Assembly: GCA_003427395.1 (NCBI GenBank) | Contig: BFEA01000525.1 | Coordinates: 644,142 to 673,249, forward strand | Direction of reading: 5' to 3' | From: Chara braunii | Taxonomy: Eukaryota; Streptophyta; Charophyceae; Charales; Characeae | DNA length: 29,108 nucleotides | Part shown: in pieces, positions 17,730 through 28,501 of the stretch | Position numbering within the stretch: the stretch's first letter is position 1 | How the letters are laid out: each line of letters begins with the position of its first letter | The notes under the pieces: model-generated | What the model saw: the letters and a program-made list of their open reading frames with translations, nothing else | The model's database searches: none | Told to the model about the DNA's origin: nothing | Translations under genes and position numbers: made by a program

Positions 17730-18175
17730 NNNNNNNNNNNNNNNNNNNNNNNNNNNNNNNNNNNNNNNNNNNNNNNNNNNNNNNNNNNNNNNNNNNNNNN
17801 NNNNNNNNNNNNNNNNNNNNNNNNNNNNNNNNNNNNNNNNNNNNNNNNNNNNNNNNNNNNNNNNNNNNNNNNNNNNNNNNNNNNNNNNNNNNNNNNNNNN
17901 NNNNNNNNNNNNNNNNNNNNNNNNNNNNNNNNNNNNNNNNNNNNNNNNNNNNNNNNNNNNNNNNNNNNNNNNNNNNNNNNNNNNNNNNNNNNNNNNNNNN
18001 NNNNNNNNNNNNNNNNNNNNNNNNNNNNNNNNNNNNNNNNNNNNNNNNNNNNNNNNNNNNNNNNNNNNNNNNNNNNNNNNNNNNNNNNNNNNNNNNNNNN
18101 NNNNNNNNNNNNNNNNNNNNNNNNNNNNNNNNNNNNNNNNNNNNNNNNNNNNNNNNNNNNNNNNNNNNNNNNNNN
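17730..18175. other. assembly gap of 446 N
   Basis: Undetermined bases lie between a microsatellite and the A-tail side of an inverted LINE 3' module. Both are sequence types that commonly break assemblies. Confidence 0.99.
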
Positions 18176-18300
18176 TTTTACAAAAACGGGCCCACCGGTG
18201 TTAGTGGTGCTGATAAGAGCAGACACCATTAGCACCTGGGGAGCGGCTCCATCTATTGGTGAATAGCATCACCTGCTGGAAAACGGGTCCAGCGTCCCAT
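18176..18300 (-). mobile_element. inverted, detached LINE 3' module
   Basis: On the minus strand: GGGAC then SL1 GCTGGA (18293-18288), loop cccgttt, TCCAGC (18280-18275). CAGGTGATGCTATTCACC and AATAGATGGAGC follow. SL3 is TGGTG (18228-18224) with CACCA (18209-18205) around the 14-nt loop TCTGCTCTTATCAG. Then comes GTTTTTGTAAAA running into the gap. It matches the ends of LINE-B and LINE-D but opposes the plus-strand LINE-C that starts right beside it. Probably a heavily 5'-truncated LINE insertion or a SINE made from the LINE 3' end. Confidence 0.75.
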
Positions 18301-18326
18301 ATACAGACTGAATTTGGAGCAGGATT

Positions 18327-19846
18327 GTGGGAGGTTCCTGGCAAGGAATCAGAATCAGAGGGAAGATGGCTAAACTCACCCACGAGGCCTCCATGGACAC
18401 TCGTTTTTTCTCCATGGCCACCGCACGAGCACGACGGATGGTCATCGAGGCTTTTTTTTACCAGACGACAACAACCTCATTGCCACTGACACGGCTCACT
18501 GTACACTAATCACCAGGAAGTTCTTCAAACAGCTATATACCTCCTAAGTCCTATCCCCGTATGGGGAAGAAAGGATTCGGGAAATACAGGACTTCCTACT
18601 CTCAATGGACCGGCATATCTCTTCTCAACAGCATGACAAACTGGAGGCAGAGCTGACAAAAGAAGAAATATGGACAACACTCCTCCAAATGAAGGAAGAA
18701 AAGACCCCTGGTATTGACGGCTTCCCCAAAGAATTTTGGGAAACCATGTGGACGGATCTCAGTGCCGACCTGTGGGAACATTACCAAAAGGAAAGGGAGA
18801 CCGAGGAAATGGGGGATAGTGTAGGGAAATGAGTGTTATCTCTCCTATACAAAAAAGGAGATAAAATGAACATTAGAAACTACAGACCTATTACGCTACT
18901 CACCGTGGTATATAAAATGTTTTCCAAAGCATTGGTCAACCACATGGTGACAATATTGGAGGAGGTCATTCGCCCAGCCCAAACGGGGTTCATGTCCGGC
19001 AGGAATATTCAAGAAAACATTGTGCTGGTTAACGACGTGGTCCAATTGGCGCGTCGAAAACAGGCAAACGCGACCATTATTTTTATAGATTTCGAAAGAG
19101 CCTATGACCACTTGGACTGGGAATTTCTAAACATGTGTTTGGAAAAAATGAACTTCGGACCCACCTTTCGGCGTTGGGTCAAGATCCTCCATAATAATGC
19201 CACAACCTGTGTCCAGGTCAATGGGTCAGTGACACCTCCATTTGAACTCCAACGGTCAGTGAGACAAGGGGACCCCATTGCCCCCTATCTCTTCTTGGTA
19301 ATTATGGAAGCTTTGTCAGCCAACCTGCGACAGAACAAAGACCTCACACGTATGTGCTCCCTGTTTGCTGACGACTTTACCATAATGGTAGAGGCGACTG
19401 ATGCCAACATGGAAGAAATCCAGCACCTCATGAACAAATTATGCCGCTTGTCGGATATGACTGTAAATTGGGGAGAAAAGACTACGGGATGGTGGATGCA
19501 TCACCAAGGGGGCAGACCTCAAGAAAACCTGAGAATCACATGACTCCCCCCTGATGACCCCCTGAGAATTCTAGGGGCTCTGATCACTGCTAGAGGAAGG
19601 CCAACATCGAACGACGAGTGGCTGACCGGACCACCACAAATTAAATTGGAAAAATGGAACAATAAACGCACATCTATTTTTGGGTGGACACTTGTCATTA
19701 ATAATGTGATCCTGACCATACTCTGGTATAAGGTCATCCTATGGCCTATGAGTAACGGGGGGCTCAAATTATTGAAACAACAGCTGGCGGCCTTCCTATG
19801 GAGAGGCGATAGTAACATCACCCACGCCATAAGCCGTGTTGCGTAG
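18327..19846 (+). pseudogene. LINE-C ORF2: linker end and reverse transcriptase
   Basis: The linker end (MDTRFFSMATARARRMVIEA) is followed by a frameshift and a stop near 18544, then an open piece 18605-18832. After a TGA (18830-18832), the frame 18833-19543 contains YRPITLLTVVYKMF, QTGFMSGRNIQENIVLVND, FIDFERAYDHLDW (residues 84-96 of that piece), RQGDPIAPYLFLVIMEAL and the catalytic FADD (178-181). Relative to LINE-D, about 12 residues are missing just before CSLFADD. Further in-frame stops at 19541-19543 and 19844-19846 replace Trp codons. The catalytic residues are intact, yet the frame is not. Confidence 0.9.
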
Positions 19847-21679
19847 GACTCGGTGATCCAACCCAAAAACAAAGGCGGTCTAGGAATTGTGGACCCGACC
19901 ACACAATTCCAGACTCTCTCGATTCGCTGGCTTCAACTTATCATCTTCTCACCGTCCGGCGTCCTCCCCATGGGTCCCCCTTGCCATGACACAAATCTCT
20001 GACCTCGCCCCAGAATCTCCACTTGAAATTGATCCCCGCGTATGGCTGGAAGACAGGTACTGGAGGTTACCCAGGATGTACAGAAATGGGGATCCTACCG
20101 ACAGATACTGGGTGCGTCTCATATGTACATAGAGGAGGCTCTCCCCCCCTCAACCGGCCTGTTCCAAAGAGGTGGAAAGAAATATCCAGGCAGTCTCTAT
20201 TCGACAACCACCTAATAACGGATTCCGAAGGGTGTGTGCGGTGTGCGTCGGATTCACCATGGAAGGGTTGGGTGAAACACGGTGTACGAAGGGTTGGGGA
20301 CCTCTGGGACACAGAGGCAAGGAATTGGAAGAGCGCGGAGAGGTTACGAACAACACTACGATATTGTCACCTCACCGAAAGGGCACTGAATGAGCTTATT
20401 GATAGCTTCCCCCTCTATTGGTTCGCCACTCTTAGAAAAGGCCCCTGCGCAAAGGAAGATGATTGGGTAGGGCTTCCTGACCACGAGCAGGAGGCGGGGC
20501 ACGTGCACCTCGCAGACCAAACACACGTGCTAGTTGAAGTCTTCTTCTTTCTAAAGGACGACGGACTGCATTGTAACCATCAACCCTTCATATGGAAGGA
20601 GCAAAGGGATGTTTATCGCATCAGGGTCATTGATGAGGGAGGTCACCAGAGGGCGTATCACCCAATGACTCCAATCGAGGACCTCCCCCTGAACCCTAAT
20701 AAGTGGCAATGGACCCTGAACATCCCAACCAGGAAGGGAGAGGCAAAAACACTGACACTACGCAACTTAAAATCTAAATCTCCTTATCAAATGCTCATAC
20801 CCAAATGTAGATTACGTGACCGTGTAGAAGATAGATGGTATCGCCACCTCAATATAGACTCCAGTCTACTGAAACCCATTCGGTGGTTTGCACACTACAG
20901 CAAAAGACCCGCCAAAATCCCCGCCCTCCAGTGGCAAATAGAGCACAGGTGTCTACCAACCAATGATTGGCTGATAGACCATACCCGCCTGGAACAAAAG
21001 GGGAAGGCACTACCATGGTGTCATAAATGTCTCCTAAGCTACCATGGGAGGAGGAGGGATGAGACCATCAAACATATATTCCTCTAATGTTCCGCATCAG
21101 TGCTATTATGGAGAAGTTGGGACAGGATCTGGCATCACATAGTTTCTGGTGCAGCCTGGCCATGGGACTGGAGGACCCTACTCTTGGGGTATTACCCTCC
21201 AATCCGAGGGAAGACATTTGAGGAAAACATGTTCAGCCTAGGCAGACGGAGTGTCTTGTGAACTATGGTGGATAAGATGCTGTCTTGAGATAGAGGGGAC
21301 GAGGGCGGAAGACGGCGAGGCCATGGAGCAAATCCGAACATTGGTCCAACACGAGATAGCGGCCCAATGGAAGACAACTAAAGACAAGCTCGACCTGATG
21401 TATACCTGGGGGGACATGAACATGATCATCTCTACATTCAGCAAGGACTGGCTGGGTGGAGAGAGAGAGGGATGGGTGGCCGAGGTGAAATGGACCGACC
21501 GCCAACCTGAAAGGGAATCGCAGGGAGAACCCCGGACAGAGATAGTAAGGGACTACCAGCTGATCTTTCATGATTGAACCACGATTGATCCCGACACCCC
21601 GCTACGACCTACTCAGGACTTTGTAGACCCTTTCCCACCCCACCCGCTGTCCTTAGGAGAGATACTACCGGTTGCATGA
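19847..21679 (+). pseudogene. LINE-C ORF2: thumb-like region, zinc motif and C-terminus
   Basis: After a frameshift near 19960-19975 and another near 20130-20150, a long open frame ends at 21087. It includes WKGWVKHGVRRVGDLW, ALNELIDSFPLYWFATLRKG, DRWYRHLNIDSSLLKPIRWF, LQWQIEHRCLPTNDWLIDH and CHKCLLSYHGRRRDETIKHI. The last is the start of a zf-RVT-type C-x2-C-x14-H-x4-C motif, but a TAA (21085-21087) replaces the Gln before its final Cys. Another frameshift lies near 21260. The tail piece (21251-21577) has EIVRDYQLIFHD and a TGA in place of Trp at 21575-21577. Confidence 0.88.
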
Positions 21680-21761
21680 GACCCGGTTTCCAACAGGTGA
21701 AGCTCCCCACCAATAGATGGGGTAGCCCGATAGAGGCTTTGGACAAGGTTAAAAAAAAAAA

Positions 21762-22201
21762 CGCTGGAACCGGTCCCCAACACACGTCACTTCAAAAGAT
21801 GATTGCTTATAAATTAGCATTTAAGGGACACTGGACCCGGTTTCCATCAGGTTCAATATACTTCAGCCAATGTCAGTCAAATGTAAGTTGATTTCAGCTG
21901 ATTTCAGTGCGGCTCATTTCAACCTTTTTTGTTGCTTCGGCTTTTTCAAAATGCATGCCTGCAGAGTGCAAAGACACCATAGGCGCCATGAGGATAAGTA
22001 GGTGGATGGCAACGACTAGGGGGGGCAGGGAGACCCCACTGGTGCCCCCCAGTGTTTCTCCCCCCAATACCCGACCCTGCTGCAGGACAGGTATGGAAGA
22101 GTAGATTGGATATGGGACACTGGATCCAGTTTCCAGTATAATGGCGGCACTTTCAAGATGTACTGTTTCGCAAAGATGTATTTAAGGGACGCTGGACCCG
22201 G
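21762..22201 (+). mobile_element. second, partial LINE 3' UTR downstream of LINE-C
   Basis: Beyond the LINE-C A run, sequence resembling the internal part of the LINE-D 3' UTR continues in the same orientation. Stem-loop copies lie at 21825-21852, 22115-22136 and 22187-22201. Between the first two is a block (21887-22139) matching 28063-28330, with GATTTCAGCTGATTTCAG, ATAGGCGCCATGAGGATA and CAATACCCGACCCT. The last stem-loop is cut in its loop at about 22201, where unrelated DNA begins. It is probably the remnant of another LINE copy beside which LINE-C inserted, or a rearranged UTR. Confidence 0.7.
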
Positions 22202-24270
22202 TGTCGGGCGGCCGAAGGTCAGTCGGCCACCGAAATTTTGACGAATTGGGCCTTGGATTAAGTGCCTAGTGAAGGATCAACCCGCACTTTCATCAGACCT
22301 CTCGGGAAAAATTAGGGGTCGGAAGAAGACCCCTAAAATCCCCCACGTCAAGTGTTGAAACTGACCCTTGTAATTAACTGAATGAACGGTTGCGCCTGCC
22401 GCGCCTGGCACCTAACGTTCTCGTCCGTTGAGGCTGTTCCTGAAACGACCGGCCGCGGTACGGAGGCGCGGTAGTAAGCCGCGACGCGTCATTTTCACAC
22501 TAGGCAATTGGCGGAGGAATGCCCCTTCAAATTTCATTAATTCTAACGACAAAATTAAAACTAAGAAAAACAATTGAAAATAATAAAGAAAAAGAAAACA
22601 AATAAAAATTTGTTAATTAATTAATTTTCTTCAGAATTGACTTTTGGCAAAATTGTCCTCATTTTTTGTCAATTTTAATAACAGTGTTAAGATTGAGAAA
22701 AATAAAATGAATAATAAAAGGAACGAAAGCAAATGATTATTTATGGTTTGATAAATTTTCGACGGGATTTATTCTTGATTGAATTATGTCAAATTCCTTT
22801 ATTTATCCACTGCCCGCCGATCGGTTTGAGTTCCCTTGACTTTCCAGATTGACCTGATTACTAACTACGTGATGACTGAGTGTTGATGAGTGAGTGGGGC
22901 TGAGGTTGGGTCACGACGACATGGTTGGTACGGTACGGCAACTAGGTCCACTTTGGTATCAACATGTGTCATCCGTGGCATGGTGTTGTACTCTATAATT
23001 GGACAATCTTGGTTACCGCTCCGGCGTTTGACCAGTTTTCTGCAAGATGGTACATTTATGTCTGGCACGGCATTGGCTCGGGACAGGTGCGGCACAGTCA
23101 CATTGGTTCGGGACATGATCTGTACTATCACGACACATTATTGCACAGTACGACATTCGGCAGCGAGTTGGAGTGGTGACGACCTGGGCTGTTGAAATTC
23201 AGGGTGGTTGCTGCAGGTTCGGGACTGGTCAAGTGAGGTTACCGGTCCTATAGCAGATGCTATTGTCTCATGTGTGCGCCCTACAGCCCTGGTACTGAGC
23301 CTATTATTGTGAAGGAGGGTCTCGACTGGTGTGGCCCTACAACCCTAGTACCGGGCCTATTATTAAGAAGGAGGGTCTCGGCTGGTGTGGTTCTACAGCC
23401 CTGGTACTGAGCCTGTGGTAGCGGTCCGTTGAGGCCCACGGTCAGGGTTGACGTCCGCATATAGGAGAGGCCAATGAACGAGGGGGGGGCATTCGGGGAC
23501 TGAGGGACCAGGGTGAACAGAGTGCTCGGTCCGCACCCGCAGGAGACCGCAGCGAGATGCGTTGTGCCCATTCGCGTATGCAGGCGGGCTCCAGCCATGG
23601 CGCGGCGGCTACAGCAAAGAGATCAGGACGGAGTGAAGAGGAAAGGACATTCGGGGAGATTCGACAGCGGGGCGGCCAGGGAGAACTGGGCGCACAGGGC
23701 AAGCGACCACAGGGCACGCAGTGAGCGAGTGTGTCGGAACAGCGGACCAGGAGACTGCAGTGGAGATGGTGCTTGTTCGTGCCCGTTCTTTGGAGCCAGC
23801 GGAGGATGAGCGGTAAGTAAGTGGGAGAGTTAGTAGGAGAGCAAAAAAAGAGATGAGGGGGGAGAATCTGGGCCTGACATGAGCAGGAGGAGACAGTGAG
23901 TGCTCTCTTCCCTCAGCGTGCTAACCGGGACATCTCCCCGATAAGATTCGCACAAGGGAACTAATTAAGCTCCAACCTACGAGATTGAGGGACGGTTGCG
24001 CACACGGGGCGCACAAGCTTCCGCTCCACCTTCCTATGCAGGAACCAGGGCATGATCCTGGTCACATACGTGTACTGAAATCTTAGTAAATGACCAATCA
24101 GATCGGGACTGATGAGCACAAGCATAATTAGTGCACCTCTTATCACCGAACTGGTATTACTCACCACCAGGAGGCTGCTGAGAGAAAGAGACTTTCCCAC
24201 TAGCGGTAGCACATTTACCGGGGGGCTGATCACAGTTACAAGTCATACACAAGTGGGTAATCTCATTTAG
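22202..24270. other. unassigned DNA with a composition shift
   Basis: A GC-rich stretch (22200-22500) is followed by an AT-rich one (about 22520-22740, with TTAATTAATTAATTTTC) and again by GC-rich sequence (23420-23820). None of the open frames shows a domain or repeat similarity. The left edge interrupts a LINE stem-loop, so at least part of this block may be an insertion. It starts with TGTCGGG as some LTRs do, but no matching end, primer-binding site or flanking duplication was found. Confidence 0.4.
23281..23415. repeat. 56-bp tandem repeat, about 2.4 copies
   Basis: CTACAGCCCTGGTACTGAGC starts units at 23281, 23337 and 23393 (56-bp period), each followed in the full units by CTATTATT and GAAGGAGGGTCTCG. 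Copies differ at several positions. Confidence 0.92.
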
Positions 24271-24273
24271 GGA

Positions 24274-26370
24274 ATGAACCTGAAGAGGTCCCTGGTCACA
24301 GACGCGCATGCAGCTTTAACCGCGTGGGATCAATCAACGGGCGGGACCAATCTAGAACACGGGTTCGGACTCTTAAGGCGGGCTGCATCGGTCAAGCACG
24401 CGCCGTTCACCCAGGAAGCTACTATGGACACCCATTTTTTTTCCATGGCCACCGCGCGTGCTCGCCGGACGGTCATCGAAGCACTCTTCGACCCGGACAA
24501 CGGGGACATCATAGCTACTGACATGACACATTGTACATTAATCACAAAGACCTTCTTCAAGCAACTTTACGCGTCCCAGATCCCGCCTCGAAAGACGACA
24601 GAAGGGACAAGGAATTGGAAGAATTCTTGACACCACTGGATTGACACCTCACCCTGCAGCAACGAGAAAAGTTGGAGGAAGCACTGTCCAAGAACGAGAT
24701 CTGGACAACACTTCTCCAAATGACGGAAGAAAAAACACCCGGCATTGACTTTCCCAAGGAATTTTGGGAAACCATGTGGGGGGATTTGAGCGCGGACTTA
24801 TGGGAATACTGTAGGGAAGTGTGGAATGCCGGAGACATGGGGGAAACGGTGGGGAAAGGTGTACTATCTCTGCTATATAAAAAGGGTGACAAAATGAATA
24901 TTAGGAATTATAGACCTATTACATTACTCACAGTTGTGACATTAGTATACAAAATGTTTTCTAAAGCGTTGGCAAACCGTATGGCAGCCATCCTCGAAGA
25001 CGTCATACACCCAGCTCAGACAGGATTCATGGTTGCCAGGAGCATACACGAAAATATCCTACTAGTAAACGAAGTGGTCCAACTGGCCCAACGAAATAGA
25101 GTGAACGCGGCCATCATATTCATTGATTTTGAAAAGGCCTATGACCACGTAGACTGGAACTTCCTAGATAAATGCTTGGAAAAAATGAATTTTGGTCCCG
25201 TTTTTCGACGTTGGGTCAGGATCCTCCATCATAATGCCACCACTTGCGTACAGGTCAATGGATCGATAGCACCCCCTTTTGAGCTCCATCGGTCAGTGAG
25301 ACAAAAGGACCCCATCGCTCCTTATCTCTTTATAGTGATAATGGAAGCACTTTCGGCCAATCTTAGATAAAACAAAGACCTCTCCCGCATTAAGATCACT
25401 AACATTCCGGAAGAGGCGGTACCAATATGCTCTCTTTTTGCTGACGACCTCACCATAATGATGGAAGCCACAGACCGGAACATGGAAGAAATTCAAAAAC
25501 TTATGAATCGGTTATGTCGACTATCCGACATGGCAGTATACTGGGGGCGGAAGGCCGTGGGATGGTGGATGCATCACCAAGGAGGAAGGCCCCCTGAAAA
25601 CCCGAGAATCACATGGCTTCCCCCAGACGACCCTTTAAGAGTCCTGGGGGCTCTCATCACAACAAAAGGAAAGTCGGCGACCAATGATGAATGGCTGGTA
25701 GGACCCGCAAACGCCAAACTCAAACTATGGAACAAAAAACACACGTCCATATTTGGGCGGGCCCTAGTCATAAACAATGTGGTGCTAGTCACTCTCTGGT
25801 ACAAATCCATCATATGGCCCATGAGTGGGGGGGGGCTTAGGTCATTAAAACAACAACTAGCAACCTTCCTTTGGAGAGGAGATAGTAACAACCTCCACGC
25901 GATCAGTCGAGTGGCATGAGACGCAGTGATTCAGCCTAAAACCAGAGGAAGACTAGGAATCGTGAACCCAACCACACAATTCCAAGCCCTCACGTTTCGC
26001 TGGCTCCAGCACATCATTTTTTCGCCATCCTCCCCCTGGCCCCCCCTAGCCCTGACACAAATTTCGGCGCTGGCCCCAGAAGCCCCGCCTGAGACCGCCC
26101 CGTTGATCTGGTTGCAAGATAGGCACTGGAGGCTCCCAATGAAATACAGAAACGAGGACCTGACGGACAAGCATTGGCTGCGCCTTATACGCACATGGAG
26201 GAAGCTCCCGCCACCTGACCGTCTGACTCCGGATAGATGGGAAGAAATCTTCAGACAACCGTTGTTCGGAAATCGTTTGATCACGGATCCCTTAGGCCGC
26301 GTAAGGTGCAACTCAAATGCCCCCTGGAAGGGCTGGGTGAAGCACGACGTTAGCAGAGTAGGGGACCTTT
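24274..26370 (+). pseudogene. LINE-D ORF2: linker end and reverse transcriptase
   Basis: The first piece (to 24630) ends in a frameshift. From 24672 to about 26367 one frame is kept, broken by TAA (25368-25370, Gln in LINE-C) and TGA (25917-25919, a Trp site). Motifs: RPITLL (residues 81-86 from 24672), QTGFM (116-120), FIDFEKAYDHVDW (150-162), RQKDPIAPYLF (210-220, where the usual Gly of RQGDP is Lys) and FADD with the catalytic pair at 25443-25448. A 9-bp insertion adds three residues after LLTVV. Later comes NNVVLVTLWYKSIIWPMS, the region where LINE-B carries its hAT-like insert. Confidence 0.9.
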
Positions 26371-27720
26371 GCGGACTTGGCTGCGATATTGCCATTTCAT
26401 TCAATCAGCACTTAATGAACTTATTGAGAGCTTCCCTCTCCAGTGGTACAGTACGCTTCGAAAAGGCCCTCACTTGAAGGAAGGAGATTCGGTAGGGCTA
26501 CCTGACCATGATAAGGAAGTAGGGCAAGTGCATATTACCAATCAAACACAAGCCCTGATCGAGGTCTTCTCCGTCCAAAGGGACGGGGAGCTACAAGGAA
26601 ACCGGCAGTCTTTCATCTGGAAAGACAGCACGAGCATATTTCGTATCAGAGTTCTAGATGATGGTAGATGTTGGAGAGCGTACCGACCATCGACCCTGAT
26701 TGAGGATCTTCCCTTTGACCCTGACGAGTGGCACTGGTCCCTGGAAGGTCGGATTAGGCAGGGGACAGCAAAACAACTAATGTTACATAATTTGAAAGCC
26801 AAATCAGTCTACCGAATGCTCCGTCCTAAGCGAAGACTGCGGGAACTAGTAGAGGACAGATGGTATCGACATCTCAATGTGGACCGCAGTCTTCTCAAAC
26901 CCATCCGATGGTTCACACACTGTAGGGACAGACCCGCAAATACTGCTGCCCTCCAGTGGCAAATAACACGTCGTTGTCTGCCAACTAACGACTGGCTGAT
27001 AGAGCATACCCGCTTGGAACAACAAGGACAGGCATTACCATGGTGCCACGGCTGCCTCCAGAGCTACCCAGGGAGAAAACGTGCGGAGACAATCGAACAC
27101 ATCTTCCTCCAATGCCCAACATCGGTACTATTATGGAGGAGTTGGGACAGGATCTGGCGACACATTGTCCCTAATGCAGAATGGCCATGGGAATGGAGGG
27201 TCATATTACTAGGTCACTACCCCCCGATCCGGGGAACCACATTCGAAGAGAACATGTTCCTTCTGGGCAGGCAGACTGTTCTTTGGACTATCTGGTGGAA
27301 GAGATGCATCTTGGAAGTAGAAGGGGCACGGGTGGAGGAAGGAGAAGTCATGGAACAGTTACGTTTGTTATTCCAACACGAAATTGCAGCTCAGTGGAAG
27401 GCAGCCAAGGATAAGCTTGACCAATTGCACTCCAGGGAGACATCACTCCGACTATCTCCCGATTCGGTCAAGACTGGCTGGGAGGGGAGAGAGAAGGGTG
27501 GGTGGCTGAGATAAGATGGTCTGGGGTTCGTCAGCTGGAAGGACAACCGCCTGAAGGACATCAGGCAGAGACAGCAAGAGACTATCAGCTGATCTTCCAC
27601 GACTGGACCAACATAGATCCTGGTGAGAGGCTACGCCCCGCTCAAGAGTTTGCAGACCCCTTCCCCCCTCACCCCTTGGCCTTAGAAGAAAATTTTCCTC
27701 CTCCACGAGGAGACACATAG
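26369..27720 (+). pseudogene. LINE-D ORF2: C-terminal region with zf-RVT-type zinc motif
   Basis: About 45 bp are missing near 26370 compared with LINE-C, shifting the frame. The open frame 26369-27514 then reads FPLQWYSTLRKG, DRWYRHLNVDRSLLKPIRWF, LQWQITRRCLPTNDWLIEH and CHGCLQSYPGRKRAETIEHI-FLQC. The last is a complete C-x2-C-x14-H-x4-C motif (27044-27115) of the kind found after the RT in plant LINEs, thought to aid nucleic-acid binding. WPWEWRVILLGHYPPIRG follows. A second frameshift near 27470-27500 leads to the terminal piece 27502-27720 (ARDYQLIFHDWTNIDPGE). No RNase H domain is seen. Confidence 0.9.
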
Positions 27721-28354
27721 AGTAGGTATGGGGCGCTGGACCCGGTTCCCAGCAGGTTTTGGATTGGACACAGATCAGGTATGGGACGCTGGACCCGGTT
27801 TCCAGCCGGTTTTTTGGATTGGACACATAGATCAGGTATGGGACGCTGGACCCGGTTTCCAGCATTGTACCGTCACTCTCACTGAGGACTGTGCAGCACA
27901 TTTCTGTCTATTTCTGCATTGCCTGTTCTCTGAGGAAGAAAGCTTCAAAAACAACGAATAAGAAGATTTCAGCTGAAGTCTACAATCGGCGCCTTGCGGG
28001 CCCGCTTCTCAGTGAAGTTTTTTTGCAGTATCCTTGCAGTTTCTTCTGTATTTCGCAAAAAGACTTCAGCTGATTTCAGCTGTTTCCACTGATTTCATTG
28101 CAGCCCAGTTCAGCCTGCTTTGTGTTGATCCAGCCTTTTTCAAACACATATTATTGCACGGTGCAAGACACAATAGGCGCCATGAGGATAGTAGGTGGAT
28201 GGCAGAGGCTAGGGGATGGAGGGAGATTCCACTGGTGCCCCCCGGTGGTCCCCCCCCAATACCCGACCCTACCGCAGGTTAGGTACGGAAGAGCAGATTG
28301 GATATGGGACACTGGACCCGTTTTCCAGCACATTGGCGTCACCCTCATTGATGT
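27721..28354 (+). other. LINE-D 3' UTR with stem-loop array
   Basis: Eleven bases after the ORF2 stop, three stem-loop copies occur at 27731-27753, 27783-27806 and 27840-27863, about 52 and 57 bp apart. The spacers share GGATTGGACACA and ATCAGGTATG, so this is a tandem repeat. A stretch with repeated TTTCAGCTGA words follows. Block 28063-28330 resembles 21887-22139 and ends in a fourth stem-loop at 28305-28330. Confidence 0.85.
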
Positions 28355-28501
28355 AGGGACGCTGGACCCGGTTTCCAGCAGGTGTTGCTCCCCACCAATA
28401 GACGGAGCGGCCCGCTAGGCAAAGCCTCAATACCGGTGGTTCTCTTACCACCACCAGGATAGAGGTCTTGCACAAGGGCCTTTCAAAAAAAAAAAAAAAA
28501 A
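28355..28501 (+). other. LINE-D terminal three-stem-loop module and poly(A)
   Basis: SL1 is GCTGGA-cccggtt-TCCAGC (28361-28379). SL2 is GCTCC (28387-28391) pairing with GGAGC (28404-28408) around CCACCAATAGAC. SL3 is GGTGGT (28435-28440) pairing with ACCACC (28447-28452) around TCTCTT. A17 follows at 28485-28501. Stem bases of SL2 and SL3 differ from the LINE-B copy in a paired manner. Confidence 0.75.

Larger units (their letters stand above)
18303..21761 (+). mobile_element. LINE-C, 5'-truncated L1-like element
   Basis: Similarity to LINE-B begins at about 18316 (TCCTGGCAAGGAATCAGAAT), within the linker before the RT. The endonuclease is absent. RT, thumb-like region, zinc motif and C-terminus follow on the plus strand to a stop at 21677-21679. 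The stem-loop module begins there (GACCCGGTTTCC, then SL2-like CTCCCCACCAATAGATGGGG), and an A11 run lies at 21751-21761. Several stops and frameshifts break ORF2. It is closer to LINE-D than to LINE-B throughout. No target duplication was found. Confidence 0.9.
24274..28501 (+). mobile_element. LINE-D, L1-like element with long 3' UTR and poly(A)
   Basis: Recognisable similarity to LINE-C starts at about 24400 (FTQEATMDTHFFSMATARAR), although the frame is open from 24274. RT, zinc motif and C-terminus run to a stop at 27718-27720. A 3' UTR of about 780 bp then holds five stem-loop copies and ends in A17 (28485-28501). This is the best preserved copy: most of ORF2 is in three frames with two in-frame stops and a few indels. 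The endonuclease is missing, so it is 5'-truncated or its upstream part is unrecognisable. Confidence 0.88.

Noticed and set aside
18176-18330. Twin-priming inversion linking the inverted module to LINE-C
   Set aside because: Twin priming inverts the 5' part of the element, whereas here the inverted piece is the element's 3' end, so a separate insertion is more likely.
23442-23809. GC-rich open frames on both strands as a host gene
   Set aside because: Frames of 90-98 codons occur on both strands, as expected in GC-rich DNA with few stops, and no domain or codon signal was seen.
22202-23960. Solo LTR or LTR retrotransposon
   Set aside because: It starts with TGTCGGG, but I found no second LTR, no CA-type end with a 5-bp duplication, no convincing primer-binding site and no gag or pol.
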